DNA from: Mytilisepta virgata
Taxonomy: Eukaryota > Mollusca > Bivalvia > Mytilida > Mytilidae
Direction of reading: 5' to 3'
Assembly (NCBI GenBank): GCA_028015205.1
Contig: CM051514.1
Location: 37,526,150-37,590,149 of the forward strand
DNA: 64,000 bases
Shown: positions 22,230 through 33,846 of the stretch, piece after piece
Layout of the letters: each line of letters starts with the position of its first letter
How positions within the stretch are numbered: position 1 is the stretch's first letter
Made by a program: the position numbers and the translations under genes
The notes under the pieces: model-generated
Told to the model about the DNA's origin: nothing
The model's database searches: none
Seen by the model: the letters and a program-made list of their open reading frames with translations, nothing else

Positions 22230-22880
22230 ATTTACATTTTTGGGTAGATTTATATAACAAATATGGACAGAAATGAGGATTTTTTTTAACGGAATGCGAT
22301 ATAGTAGCAGGGAAGGCAATGGTGTCGTCAAGAATACTAGTGTTAAGGCTGGTTCGATGATATCCATAGAAAAGACACTTAATACGGTGGGAAATCAGAT
22401 CGAATGTTTGTGAAGGGGTCCAGGAATGCATCTTTAGAACAGCTACATTCATTCTTTGATAACAATTTTGAACACTTAATGTGCACATTTCCAAAATTTA
22501 ACTCATAAGCAGTTTTATCAGTACATAAGACCAAAAACATTGAAATCCGAAATAATGAACAAAATCATGTAATGAAAGAGCTATGCATAAGAGAAATATG
22601 AGTTTTCAAAATTTAAAAGTTATATACTGGGTATCAATTCCATGGGAAATACCGAAATATTAGCAGAGGAAATATGTTTGATTCAATGACCAATGAGTAC
22701 GTTTTGCTCAACAGGAGAATCAAGTTAAGTCCTATCGTTTTAAGCTTTTATTATAATGATAATTTATTGCACTTGAAACATTCATTGTCAGTGTTATTGT
22801 GTAATTATCTTCAAGGTGAACTCTTAGTAGGTAAAGCATATTATTTAAGAGGTAGTTGACTGAGCGGTTCGATGTGATAG
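22230..22880. repeat. Dispersed mussel repeat, copy 1
   Basis: This shares ordered segments with 48290-48690: 'gcatctttagaacag', 'cagtacataaga', 'taccgaaa', 'agcatattatttaagag' (here) and 'agcacattatttgagaag' (there). It lies just upstream of the SCP copy at 23061. Its ORFs are not conserved between the two copies. Confidence 0.5.
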
Positions 22881-23060
22881 AACCAGTAAGACGTACTCTT
22901 TACTTCTGTTGTAATGTATGTTGTATATACACATGATTGAAAACCCGCCATGATGATTTACGTTAATTTATATCATTTATATTATGAATAGAAATGAATT
23001 CATAGAATTCAATGAAATATAGTGTTATTTACTCTAATAATGCGTTATGATTTTTCAGCA

Positions 23061-23613
23061 ATGGATTTTTTAAGAAAAAAATGGTCGATGTATTTTAAAA
23101 TGATTGATTTTGACCATGATGGATTTGATAACCAAAGCCAACGTTGACAAAACTTTACTAGATTTCCCAGTTGTTGAAGGCTTACATAATGTATCAGAGG
23201 AGGTTGAAAAGTTCGCAGATAACAGATTAGAAAAATGGTGGAACACTTACATTCTCAAAGGAAGAGGTGAAATCACGGAAAAGGAGTTCATGGACGACTT
23301 TGAGAAAGAATATACCAAAGATAAAAAGGCGTTCAACGACATGATTAAAACCATGGAAGAGGATTTAGTCGATGCATTTGTACTAAATGTTGATAAAACG
23401 AAATCGATGTCGTTTGAAAATTATATCAAAGTCTTTAAAGTTATTGGTCATAACAGGGAATGGGTCATTCAGAAATCCTTCGAGGAGCAACGAGCAAAAG
23501 ATGAAAAAATACCGATACAACAAGGTATTGACAACTGGGTAAATTTTCTGACTGATGATGACGAATCAAATCCGGACATTATCATGGAAGCATTCATGTT
23601 TTTGACAGAATAA
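23061..23613 (+). pseudogene. SCP-like EF-hand gene, subfamily III, frameshift in EF1
   Basis: The ATG at 23061 follows an acceptor (ttttcag, AG at 23057-23058) and encodes MDFLRKKWSMYFKMIDFDHDG. One extra T in 23124-23126 then shifts the frame inside the EF1 loop and brings a stop after about 29 codons. Removing the shift gives a 183-residue family member (LITKANVDKTLLDFPVVEG, then LEKWWNTYILKGRGEITEKEF, NVDKTKSMSFEN, and a C-terminus EAFMFLTE). The closest relative in the window is the intact gene at 58562. The remaining frame is open from 23104 to 23613, so decay is recent or the indel is a base-calling error in a homopolymer. A polyadenylation-type AATAAA lies at 23642-23647. Confidence 0.72.
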
Positions 23614-24894
23614 CATTTCTAAGTTAAGAAACAACTTTTAGAATAAATTGCATAAATAGTTGCTAGGATATTAATAATATCGCAACATTCTTTCTAATAA
23701 AATTTTAGTGTCTTATTCTGTTAGATATTTTGTTGTATACAACTTTCTGCTACGCACAAGTTATGGATCATGGAAACTCAACCTACAGAGCTGCCTAGCG
23801 CGTCCCTAGTTGGCAGATAAGGAAGACCCTATCGTTGGGGGTTGTCAGGTCATAATACCGAAAGCCTGATCATAGTGGGTAACGTGTTTGGAGAACGACA
23901 CGCTTCGTTCACGATAAAGACCATGTCTGTAGTTTTCGAAAAAGAGTAGTGGACAAGTTCACCAGCGGAGCAACAAAAATATACTTGAAAACCTCAACAG
24001 ACCAAGATTAAAACAAAATGTAAATTCACGCTCTGCTGACCACAAAATGTGAAAATCGATCACATGTAAACAGTTAGAATTCAGTATGCTTAAAATAAAA
24101 CAGTCCAGGAATATGTTAACTAACAGAACCACTTGAAACTAGCTTTCTATTGAAATTAAATAGTACACCCACCAAACCGTTACACATAAGTTTCAGAAAC
24201 TACAATGAGATTGATTGAATCACTTCTCGCGAGATCTCACCTAAGATAAATTAAACGATCAATCTCCATACAGCAGGTAAACGTATATGTGAATATAATT
24301 TTCTCCTTAACTAGTAAAAACAAAGATATTAGAGAAAAAACTATTCAGCTAAGTAAACATGAAGCATTCTTGAATTTGCGTTCCCTTATAAAATACCAGT
24401 ATCGTACAACAACCAATAGCAATGAGATTATGAGGACCGTGTCGGTCAAAAAATGTTATTTAGATATTAATTTTTTGCTATCAGATATGTTTCATTATCT
24501 TCATTAATAAAGAAAAGGTTATCTGGAAATAATTTATTTTGATTTGAATACTACATTTTAATTTGCTGAACAGCATAAAGCAATATTGGTGATTCAGTAC
24601 AACCTGGTTTGGTCTTGAGATGTCACCAATTAAGGGATTGATCTGCCACTTGTAAATTCAAACAGCCCCAAGTCATTATTGATGTTTGGATAGACGAATC
24701 ATTGTACATTTGTTTGGAAAGTAAATTATAAGGAATGTTTCTAATTTTAACAGGTTATACTTCAATAACCTTGTTTAAGTCAGTTCACGGCATTCATAAA
24801 CCGCGAAAACAATGGACAGCTACCCGAGCAATTGTGATTGTACAAAATTACCTTATATCTATAGTCACTGTAACCGTATTGTTATTTGAGATAT

Positions 24895-26130
24895 AACCAA
24901 ACTCAGTAAATTAATGGAAAATTTTGTTTTTGTTCCAGCAGACAAGACAGTTAATAACGTTGTGATAATCTGAAAAAAGTACATTGATGTATTAGAAGAG
25001 GAATTAGATAATGCTAGCACTTTCCTTGAAACTAGATTTTTAGAAAAAGATATAACTGAACAACACATTAAAGCCACTGAACAGTTTTACGCTTTTACCC
25101 AACACTGCAATGTTCGACGATGTACTGGTTACCTAAATTACATAAAAATCCATACACATTTCATTTTATTTCTGCATTTAGCAAATGTACCACCACTAAA
25201 TTGTCTGTTCTTTGCACAGGTTCTCTTACCTGTAAAAATAACTTGTCATGGATTATTGTAACAAAGTTCGGGCATAAATTGTTTTTTTGAGTTTTTTGGA
25301 TAAATTACAAACAGTAAATCATCAAGTAACATTGAGTGCACTTATTAACTGGTCTTTTGAAACTTCTGGTTTAAAGTATATTTGTTGTAACAGTTTTAAA
25401 GCATTTTTCAGTAATAAAAAATATACAAAGTAAGTTGCTGGACAGGCTATGACATGATCAAGGCCCTACACTTCTTGCTGGACCAAATTTTTGTTCACTT
25501 TGGAAATACTGGGTATAGATAGGTCATTGCGATTCCCATGGGTATAAACTGTGCTCCTCTTATTGTTAAATAAATCAATTGATATTTTTAACAACAATTG
25601 CAGATATCTTGATGATATACTTACTGTTGATTACTGAGAGTTTCTTAAATATGCAAAAGAAATATCACAGCTTGTACGTTGTGCACGAATTTGCTCTCGC
25701 CTAGAAGATTTTAACTAGCGAAACCAAATGATAACTAAACAACTTCTATTACAGGTTCATAGACTTCACAAGTTAATGATGTTAGAATGTTTTATAAAAT
25801 ATATCTTTTATCTAAATACCCAGCTTGCAGAAAAACACTTATCATGAACGGATTTTTTCATCTTAGTTTCTACTATAATATCGTGAATAAATGCAAAAGT
25901 CTCACTTGTAACCCACATAAACTTGTTAGTTACTTAAGACCCTTTCACGTAAAGGGCTACACATATGAAATTATGTGCATACCGGCCTATTACGAATACA
26001 GCCTGGCTACAATAATTTAAATCTATGACGAAATAGCATTAAATCCTTTATGGGAATGTTATTTCAGACCTATTCGCTTAGTAGAGCGACAGTACCCAAC
26101 CTGCATCAATGAGAGCCTTAGCTAGTTTAA
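24895..26130 (+). mobile_element. Decayed RT retroelement in unit 1
   Basis: Broken frames read FVFVPADKTVNNVVI, then (after stops) IAIPMGINCAPLI near 25530, and RYLDDILTVDY with YLDD near 25597, followed by a tail near 25830-26130 (MNGFFHLSFYYNIVNKC). The motifs are those of the RT at 21202, but from a different lineage. Numerous stops and shifts make it inactive. The matching piece of unit 2 (31607-32390) lacks about 330 bp of the 5' part. Confidence 0.65.
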
Positions 26131-26229
26131 CTGTTACAACGAGCACATTCGGACCTCGCTATCTAAATTATGTACCGTCCACCCATATTTGCAGTTCTAG
26201 CAAGCGGTCACCCTAATACTGCTGTATTG

Positions 26230-26480
26230 GCTTTTATAGTGTATTTTATACACCAACGTGTCAGGATAGATAAGGGGAGGGGAGTGTGGGTACCCATTAA
26301 CCGGTATAAGCCCACCACTGTTGAGTGTTTGTACCAAGTCAGATTATTCTGACTCTTGTGTTCATATTTGTGTTTTGTACTCTTTTGTGTTATTTTTTGA
26401 TCCGGAGTTCTGTCAGTTGGGTTTCTCTGATTGATTGGTATGTCATTGTTCACCTTTTCTGTTATCAATTTTGTTGTTTA
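26230..26480 (+). repeat. Dispersed repeat ('accactgttg' type), unit 1 copy
   Basis: It contains 'tatacaccaacgtgtcagg', 'aagcccaccactgttg', 'ttctgtcagttgggtttct' and 'attgttcaccttttctgtta'. The unit 2 copy is at 32490-32780. Related copies form the upstream segments at 12840, 29235 and 37150. The similarity suggests these are one repeat family found beside the subfamily II genes. Confidence 0.5.
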
Positions 26481-26713
26481 AGAAATGTCACTGATCAAGA
26501 TAGTTATGAGCAGTATTTTGTACATATATGTCTTAATGTACTTAATATCCTTTATTTTCAATTTCTTCCTTTGTCCTGAAATAAGTCTGAATATACCCTT
26601 TTGGTCAGTTTGGCATTTTAATCTATCCTTCAGCATTCTTTTAACATTTTAGGCATGGAAGATGATTGATAAGTCGTAATTTGATAGAATATATATACCT
26701 TGTGCACTACAAT

Positions 26714-26875
26714 TTGATCAATTTTATCCATCTATATTTTGAGGAAGAATAACTTAAATCAAAGAAAGAGGAATAAAATTAGTAACTCAACTGCAAATAC
26801 AATTTTACGCCATCCCTCAAATAAATTCTTTTGTTCTATGAACGTTATTCTTCCCCAAAATATAGATTAAATTTG
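26714..26875. repeat. Palindromic foldback element, unit 1 (decayed)
   Basis: The left arm ('ttttatccatctatatttt', 'gaagaataac') and right arm ('gttattcttccccaaaata') are inverted. This is a worn version of the cleaner element at 33670-33846. Confidence 0.5.
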
Positions 26876-27580
26876 CTCATGGGCACAACTTTAGACAATG
26901 TGAGCACATAAATCAAAATCAGAATCAGGCATTTGGTCAGTATATTTACGTATACAGCATAGTATAAATTTACTATATCTAATATTAGTATCTTTAGATC
27001 TTTTTTTTGCAACGTTCAGAAATTGTTATTAAGCATTTAATAGACTGAATTTCTTCCCCTTTGGGAGTTGTATTTATTAAAGCTTATTATAAAGTGTGTG
27101 CACAAAAAAGGATGTATGATGACATCTTTCTGTACTGTTCGGATTTTGTTTTAGGCTTGTTTTCTTAATGACAAGTACCCAAAAGTAGAAAAGATAGAAA
27201 ATAAATGGATTGTTTCTCTTGCATAACATAAGGGGTTGGGTTTATTTGGATTTTACAGTTCTTCCGCTACCGTATTAAGACACATGGAGAAATCGAACGC
27301 ATCTCGCCATGAGGCTGGTTATCAAAATAATGACTAACTACGTAGACCATATGGCTGTCGAGACTTCCGATAGCACTTCGACGTAAGTTTCAATCGCAAT
27401 TTTGGACAACCCGAATGCGATTTTGTCCTTTAGAAGAGGACTACAAGTAGGCCTCTTCTATTTTATACATGAAGAAAAATTTGTGTACATTTTCTACCAA
27501 ATTGCGATGTATTTATTCAAACATACAAAACAATCATAATTAGAAGGCAAATAACGCATAAAATATTTCGAAAGATTTCA

Positions 27581-28117
27581 TTAAACAAGTCCGGCTTTAT
27601 ACGTATCGAAAACAACATCCTTCTTCTTGGGATCGGTATTTGTTAGGAACAACACCCAATCATCAATAAACTCCTTGATTGGAACCATTCCATGAGATGG
27701 TTTATACAGTTCAAAGGCCTTCCTGAGTAAAGCCTCATTATCGTGACCCCACACTTTATAGGCTTTCACATAGTTGTCTATGGAAAATTCCTTGGTATGA
27801 TCTGTATCCAAAACAGTTATAATGTCTTCGCAAAGCCTTCTTATTCTTGAGACGAATTGACTTCTATCTCGTTTGTATTCCTCTTCAAATTCTTTGATGA
27901 ATTCTTTCTCCGTGAGTTTGCTTCTACCTTTCAGTATATATTCATTCCACCATTTTTCAATTTGATCGTCTGCCTCTTTTCCTTCTAACTTTGGCAAGCC
28001 TTCAACTATTGGGAAATCCTTGAGCGTTTTCTCTACATCTTTACGCGTTACCATTCCATCATGATTGACATCAAGAGTTGTGAACCAATAAGACCATTTT
28101 TGCTTCAGGAATTCCAT
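27581..28117 (-). CDS. SCP/calexcitin-like EF-hand protein, subfamily II (intact)
   Basis: This 178-residue protein starts MEFLKQKWSYWF. EF1 is at residues 16-27 (DVNHDGMVTRKD). The EF2 loop, residues 61-72 (ILKGRSKLTEKE), lacks acidic ligands. EF3, residues 104-115 (DTDHTKEFSIDN), has Asp at 1 and 3 but Asn at 12. The EF4 loop, residues 138-149 (YKPSHGMVPIKE), has no ligand at positions 1 and 3. The tail reads DDWVLFLTNTDPKKKD. The acceptor 'attttag' (AG at 28126-28127) sits 8 nt before the ATG. The intron is 28126-28823, with the promoter at 28824-28895. A polyadenylation-type AATAAA lies on this strand at 27512-27517. It differs from its tandem partner at 34604 at 12 residues, all after residue 50. 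Confidence 0.9.
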   Translation of the reverse strand: MEFLKQKWSYWFTTLDVNHDGMVTRKDVEKTLKDFPIVEGLPKLEGKEADDQIEKWWNEYILKGRSKLTEKEFIKEFEEEYKRDRSQFVSRIRRLCEDIITVLDTDHTKEFSIDNYVKAYKVWGHDNEALLRKAFELYKPSHGMVPIKEFIDDWVLFLTNTDPKKKDVVFDTYKAGLV

Positions 28118-28823
28118 TTCCTTCTCTAAAATAAAAATTCTTCTGAAAGAATGATGTCATAATAGACTTATTTGCTACATAATCTGAGTTCCGTTTCATA
28201 AATATTCGTAAAATTAGTAGTAAGTGTGGTCGGATTTTTCATGTTGGGTATCTTCGTTCTATCGCAGAACCAGTTTTGATAGAAGTCCTACGAATGTTTG
28301 TAAAACATGAACCTGAATCGTAACACAATGTACAATAATATTGCATGTCAATGTACTCGAAATCCTTCTCATGATCAGCCAAATTCTTTTTTTTTACATT
28401 AGTGTCTCGAGGAATAAATTATATGTTATGTAAATTTTTGTTATCCATTTTCATTCTTTTTGAAAATATTTCAGTTTGAACCCCCTGGTTGACTTAATAA
28501 AGAAAGAATTTACATGAAAGGAAGGGTAATGGAAGTTTTACCTTCTGTTACAAGTATGTTGCACACGTTATAAACTAATTGCATAATATGTATGATTTTC
28601 ATGGTCCATATAGTAGAAAATAAAACTGTATATTACATTTTCAATAGAGCCAAAATGTAAGACGAGGGAACTTTTTGTTTGTTTCAGAAACTAGCCAGTA
28701 TTGCTAACATATGTAGTCAAATAACAGTTAGCTAAAAGAACCAGTGCCAGAATTTTATCTTTGATTTTACAGGAAAAGTTAACACAAAAAAAACAATATT
28801 AGAAAAACAAAATGTTTACTTAC

Positions 28824-28895
28824 CTTTTGGTTACTGAATCTGCAGAATGTATTTCATTCACATTGTGGTGCACATATTTATATAATTTGGATGAA
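28824..28895 (-). promoter_or_regulatory. Promoter and non-coding exon 1 of the gene at 27581
   Basis: Reading the - strand, CCTTCATCCAA precedes a TATATAAATA (about 28875-28884), then a short exon ends in AAAAG|GTAAGT at 28824/28823. The CCTTGA core of the copy at 12488 has one change here (G to C). An inverted-like 'accttaccaaggtaa' and 'gtcattttataaat' further upstream (about 29075-29108) are also conserved among the three subfamily II promoters. Confidence 0.65.
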
Positions 28896-29565
28896 GGTTT
28901 GTTTTCCCATATAGGTCAAGACTGGAAGTTCAACTTTGCGTTTTTTGCCCATAATTATGCAAATCTAGCAAAAACGTCAAGGCTATTATTTGTTTTAAAC
29001 AAAAGACGTAAATAACACTTAACGAATACTTAGATATGACTAGATATACTTAGATGTACGTACTCCTCGGATTCACCTTACCAAGGTAATATATGTCATT
29101 TTATAAATCTCTGAGCTTGGAGTTCGCTCATATAATTAATTACCTTTAGTGTACTATTCCACGACACAATTTCTAATCAATTACTTTTTAACATATATGG
29201 AGAAATGTTTATATAGCTTCATTTCACTCTCAATTTATTATTTTCGTTTAATGACAATTAACATGTCCTAATGTTTTCTTGGATATTGAATATGTAATTT
29301 GTTTTATACACCAGAGAATCAGGAGAGACAATGGGGAGGTTTTGGTACCGATTAAACCACTGCCCAGGCAAACTATACTGATTTTCGGTTGTTTCGATGT
29401 TTGCGTTTTGAAGTTTTTTCACTGCTGATCTTTCCTGTTATGCATTTATGAAGGCTGTATGTTTCAGGTCCAGGTTGCAACCAAGCCTTCAGGTTTTCAA
29501 CATGATTGCAGTTGAAACAGAAAACGACCCAACACATTTGAAGATTTCTTATTTCTCCTGTTATC

Positions 29566-29800
29566 ATAAGTGCAGTCAAGAAATACCAAAGGGATATTCG
29601 AAGGAGGGGAAAATCAAAACGACTGACAAACTCCGGAGAACTACAAATGCAAGACCAAAACAATACAAGCACTACAATTAAAAACTAAAAATAATGAACT
29701 ACATGGACCCCACCAAAAACGGGGGGTAGACTCTGGTGCTCCGGAAGAGTAAGTAGTCTCTGCTTCCTGCAGGACACCCGCCATGCTCCCCATGTCAAAT
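29566..29800 (+). repeat. Mussel-type dispersed repeat in the unit 1-specific insertion
   Basis: This is the best-preserved copy in the window: 'aagaaataccaaagggata', 'aacgactgacaaactcc', 'gaccccaccaaaaacgggg', 'tgctccggaagagtaag' and 'caggacacccgccatg'. The homology of unit 1 to unit 2 is interrupted from about 29566 to 30210, so this repeat and the RT fragment after it are present only in unit 1. Confidence 0.65.
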
Positions 29801-29875
29801 CCGGTATGAGGAAGGGACAAAATCAATGGAACAGATCCATTTGCATTTGGGAAACGTTTTTTTTTCATACCTGTC

Positions 29876-30194
29876 AACCAGGTCGATCATGATGACGTCC
29901 ATAAAACTTTAATAAGGATGACTCCAACTTAGGAGCAACATATCCCTGTCTCAGCAAGGCTCTGTCCAGGAAGCCAATGTATATGTCACAAGCTCTGGAA
30001 TAACGTATGAGTTGTGAAATATAAACTCCATACGCCGGCGCTTCTGGAATGTAGCCGCTCAAAAATGGGAAGTTTACGTCGTAAAGTTTTGTATTCAGCC
30101 TTCCTCTGGTGTCAATGTCGAGGTGAAGATTAAGATAAAATGCAGACTTGGCAGTCTCTGTGGTATCCTTAATTTCGAGCTCATTGGGATAGAT
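29876..30194 (-). mobile_element. RT C-terminal fragment, reverse orientation
   Basis: The - strand frame reads IYPNELEIKDTT, then SAFYLNLHLDIDTRGRL, LYDVNFPFLSGYIPEAPAYG and YISQLIRYSRACD, ending FYGRHHD. It is the segment that follows the catalytic box in the RT family of 21202-21900, where the matching words are IYPSELEIKDTTDT and NFPIVNFPFL. The frame is open but both ends are truncated, so it is not a functional gene. Confidence 0.7.
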
Positions 30195-31606
30195 TGGGAT
30201 AAAATTTAAACCCTGTACTGATTTTAGAAATCTCCTTAACACAAATATGCATTAATAATGAATGACAATGGAAAGAGGAGACTTGTGCATTCTTAATAAA
30301 ATTTTTAGTGTCTCATTCTGTTAGATATTTTGTTGTATACCACTTTCTGCTACGCACAAGTTATGGATCATGGAAGCTCAACCTACAGAGCTGCCTAGCG
30401 CGTCCCTAGTTGGCAGATAAGGAAGACCCTCTATCGTTGGGGGTTGTCAGGTCATAATACCGAAAGCCTGACCATAGAGGGTAAGGTGTTTGGAGAACGA
30501 CACGCTTCGTTCACGATAAAGATCCTGTCTGTAGTTTTCGAAAAAGAGTAGTGGACAAGTCACCAGCGGAGCAGCAAAAATATACTTGAAAACCTCAATA
30601 GACCAAGTTTAAAAGAAAATGTAAATTCACGCTCTGCTGACCACAAAATGTGAAAATCGATCACATGTATACAGTTAAAATTCAGTATGCTTAAAATAGA
30701 AACAGTCCAGGAATATGTTAACTAACAGAACCACTTGAAACTAGCTTTCTATTGAAATTAAATAGTACATCCACCAAACCGTTACAGAAACTACAATCCA
30801 GAATGAGATTGATTGAATCACTTCTCGCGAGATCTCACCTAAGATAAATTAAACGATCAATCTCAATACAGCAGGTAAACGTATATGTGAATATAATTTT
30901 CTCCTTAACTAGTAAAAAACGAAGATATTAGAGAAAAAACTATTCAGCTAAGTAAACACGAATCATTCTGGAATTTATTTCCCTTATAAAATACCAGTAT
31001 CGTACAACAACCAATAGCAATGAGATTGTGAGGACTGTGTCGATCAAACAAAGTTATTTAGATACTATTTTTTTGCAATCAGATATGTTTCATTATCTTC
31101 ATCAATAAAGAAAAGGTTAGCTGGAATTAATTTAATTTGATTTGAATACTGCATTTTAATTGGCTGAACAGCATAAAGCAATATTGTCGATTCAGCATAA
31201 CCTGGTTTGGTCTTGAGACGTCACCAATTAAGGGATTAATCTGCCACTTGTAAATTCAAATAGTCCCATGTCATTATTGATGTTTGAATAGACGAATCAT
31301 TGTACTTTTGTTTGGAAATTAAATTATAAGGAATGTTTCTAATTTTAACAGGTTATACTAACCTTGTTTGAGTCAGTTTACGGCATTCATAAACTGCGAA
31401 AACAATGGACAGCTACCCGAGCAATTGTGATTGTACAAAATTACCTTATATCTACAGTCACTGTAACCGTATTGTTACTTGAGATATAACCATCGTCGCA
31501 GACTAGGAGGTTAAAACGTTTCTTCTCAAAGGGCCAAAATGTCGCCCTGATTTTTATACATTATATACAACCCTTCCTCATGATCTTATCAAAGAAACAT
31601 GGAGTG

Positions 31607-32390
31607 CACTTATTAACTGGTCTTTTGAAACTTCTGGTTTAAATTATATTTGTTTTAACAGTCTTAAAGCATTTTTCAGTAATAAAAAATATACAAAGTA
31701 AGTTGCTGGACAGGCTATGACATGATCAAAGCCCTACACTTCTTGCTGGACCATATATGTGTTCAATTTGACAATATTGCGATTCCCATGTGTATAAACT
31801 ATGCTCCTCTTATTGTTATGTTTAAAATAAATCAATTGATATTTTTAACAACAATTGTAGGTATCTTGATGATGTACTTACTGTTGATTACCTTGAGTTT
31901 CTTAAATATGCAAAAGAAATACCACAGCTTGTACGTTTTGCACGAATTTGCTCTCGCCCAGAAGATTTTAACGAGCGAAACCAAACGATTACTAAGAAAC
32001 TTCTATTACAGGGTCATAGACTTCACAAATTAATGATGATAGAAATTTTTATAAAATATATCATCTTTTATCTAAATACCCAGCTTCCAGAAAAGCACTT
32101 ATCATGAACGGGTTTTTTCATCTTAGCTTCTACTATAATATCGTGAATAAATGCAAAAGTCTCACTAGTAGCCCACATAAACTTGGTAGTTACTTAAGAT
32201 CTTGTCACGGTAAGGGCTGCACATATGAAATTACGTGCATTCTGACCTCTTACGAATACAACCTAGCTACCACAATTCAACTCTATGACGAGAAAACATT
32301 AAACCCATTATGGGAATGTTATTTCAGACGTGTTCGTTTAGTAGAGCGACAGTACCCAACCTGCAACAACGAGAGCCTTAGCTAGTTTAA
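31607..32390 (+). mobile_element. Decayed RT retroelement in unit 2
   Basis: This is the counterpart of 24895-26130. It contains a worn IAIPMCINYAPLI near 31780 and a trace of the catalytic region near 31865, then the tail MNGFFHLSFYYNIVNKC at 32104. Stops and shifts are mostly at the same places as in unit 1, so the element was already dead when the segment duplicated. Confidence 0.6.
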
Positions 32391-32489
32391 CAGTTAAAAC
32401 CCTACTATCTAAATTATGTACCGGCCTCTCTAACTTTGCAGTTCTAGCAAGCGGTCCCCTTGTTGGTAATACTACTGTATTGGCTTTTA

Positions 32490-32780
32490 TAGTGTATTTT
32501 ATACACCAACGTGTCAGGATAGATAAGAAGGAGGGGGATGTGGGTACCCATAAACCGGTATAAGCCCACCACTGTTGGGTGTTTGTACCAAATCAGATTA
32601 TTCTGACTCTCTTGTGTTCATATTTGTGTTTTTTACTCTTTTCTGTTATTTTTTGTCCGGAGTTCTGTCAGTTGGTTTCTCTGATTGATTGGTACGTCAT
32701 TGTTCACCTTTTCTGTTATCAATTTTGTTGTTTAAGAAATGTCACTGATCAAGATAGTTATGAGCAGTATTTGTACATAT
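32490..32780 (+). repeat. Dispersed repeat ('accactgttg' type), unit 2 copy
   Basis: This is the counterpart of 26230-26480, with the same words 'aagcccaccactgttg' and 'ttctgtcagttggtttct'. Confidence 0.5.
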
Positions 32781-32924
32781 ATGTCATAGTATTTGCTATT
32801 AATGTTAACCCATTTTTCTTTAACCTAATTGCAAAAAAGGGTCTTTACAACAAAAGTTACGAAAATGAGGCTTTCTGTTACTTAATATCCTTTATTCTCA
32901 ATTTCTTCCTTTGTCCTGAAATAA

Positions 32925-33510
32925 AAATAACAATCCAAAGATACTAATATTAGATCTAGTAAATTTATACTATGTTGTATACGACGCATTTCAAGGAGTT
33001 ACCTCTCAGCAGCAGCATTAAAACCAAAACATACGGAAGACCAAAAACCGAAGTTATATTAACCAAGAAGTACTCATAACCAAAAATACTGAAATAGGAA
33101 GCCAAAGTTTAGGTATGTAGACCTACCATGTGCAATACAAGGAATGAACCTTTAGTATTTCTATTATTTTTTAATTTTGCTAAATACTGGTAATTTCTAT
33201 AACAAATCAATGAATAATCATGTCAGACAAGTCTGACGAAGGGGTTGGCGAATACCCTCGGGGACCTAGGGTCCACCATGCAGAGGCATCGTCCCAGGAA
33301 ATTCAAAATAACAATCCAAAGATACTAATATTAGATATAGTAAATTTATACTATGCCTATGCTGTATACTACGCATTTCAAGGAGTTATCTCTCATCAGT
33401 ACCATTAAAACCGAAACATTTGGAAAAACAAAAACCAAACTTATTTTAAACAAGAAGTACTCATAACCAAAAATACTGAAATAGGAACCCAAATTTCAGC
33501 TAAGGAGATC
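32925..33510 (+). repeat. Two copies of a ~190 bp repeat ('acaatccaaagatacta')
   Basis: Copies at about 32928-33105 and 33308-33505 share 'acaatccaaagatactaat', 'gtaaatttatactatg', 'catttcaaggagtta' and 'aagaagtactcataacc'. A reverse copy lies at 43530-43740, and a fragment at 26940-27000. The translated text NNPKILILDIVNLYYA recurs, which suggests descent from a coding part of a retroelement, but each copy is broken. Confidence 0.6.
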
Positions 33511-33669
33511 TACCATGTGCAATAAGAAAAAAATACGTTTGAATATACCCTTTTGGTCAGTTTGGCATTTTAATCTATACCTCAGCATTCTTTTAATATT
33601 TTAGGCATGGAAGATAATTGATAAGTCGTAATTTGATAGAATAAATATACCTTGTGCACTACAATTGGA

Positions 33670-33846
33670 TCAATTTTATCCATCTATATTTTTGGGAAGA
33701 ATAACGTAAATCAAAGAAAGAGGAATAAAATTAGTAACTCAACTGCAAATAAAATTTTACGTCATCCCTCAAATAAATTCTTTTATTCTATGGAAGTTCA
33801 TAGAATTTACGTTATTCTTCCCCAAAATATAGATGGATAAAATTGA
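33670..33846. repeat. Palindromic foldback element with ~42 bp arms
   Basis: Arms 33670-33711 and 33805-33846 are reverse complements with only about two mismatches and enclose 93 bp. It is non-coding and resembles a foldback MITE. The unit 1 counterpart at 26714-26875 has eroded arms. Confidence 0.7.

Larger units (their letters stand above)
23695..30293. repeat. Tandem segmental duplication, unit 1 (~6.6 kb)
   Basis: The unit runs from 'taataaaattttagtgtct' to the position just before the same words recur at 30294. It contains a retroelement remnant, a dispersed repeat, a palindromic element, the subfamily II gene at 27581 and its upstream region. Unit 2 repeats these in the same order. 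The unit-specific insertion is 29566-30210. The left edge falls in the 3' flank of the SCP copy at 23061. Confidence 0.8.

Noticed and set aside
26170..26579. Overlapping ORFs of 60-86 residues on both strands
   Set aside because: They lie in a dispersed repeat copied elsewhere in the window with different frames.
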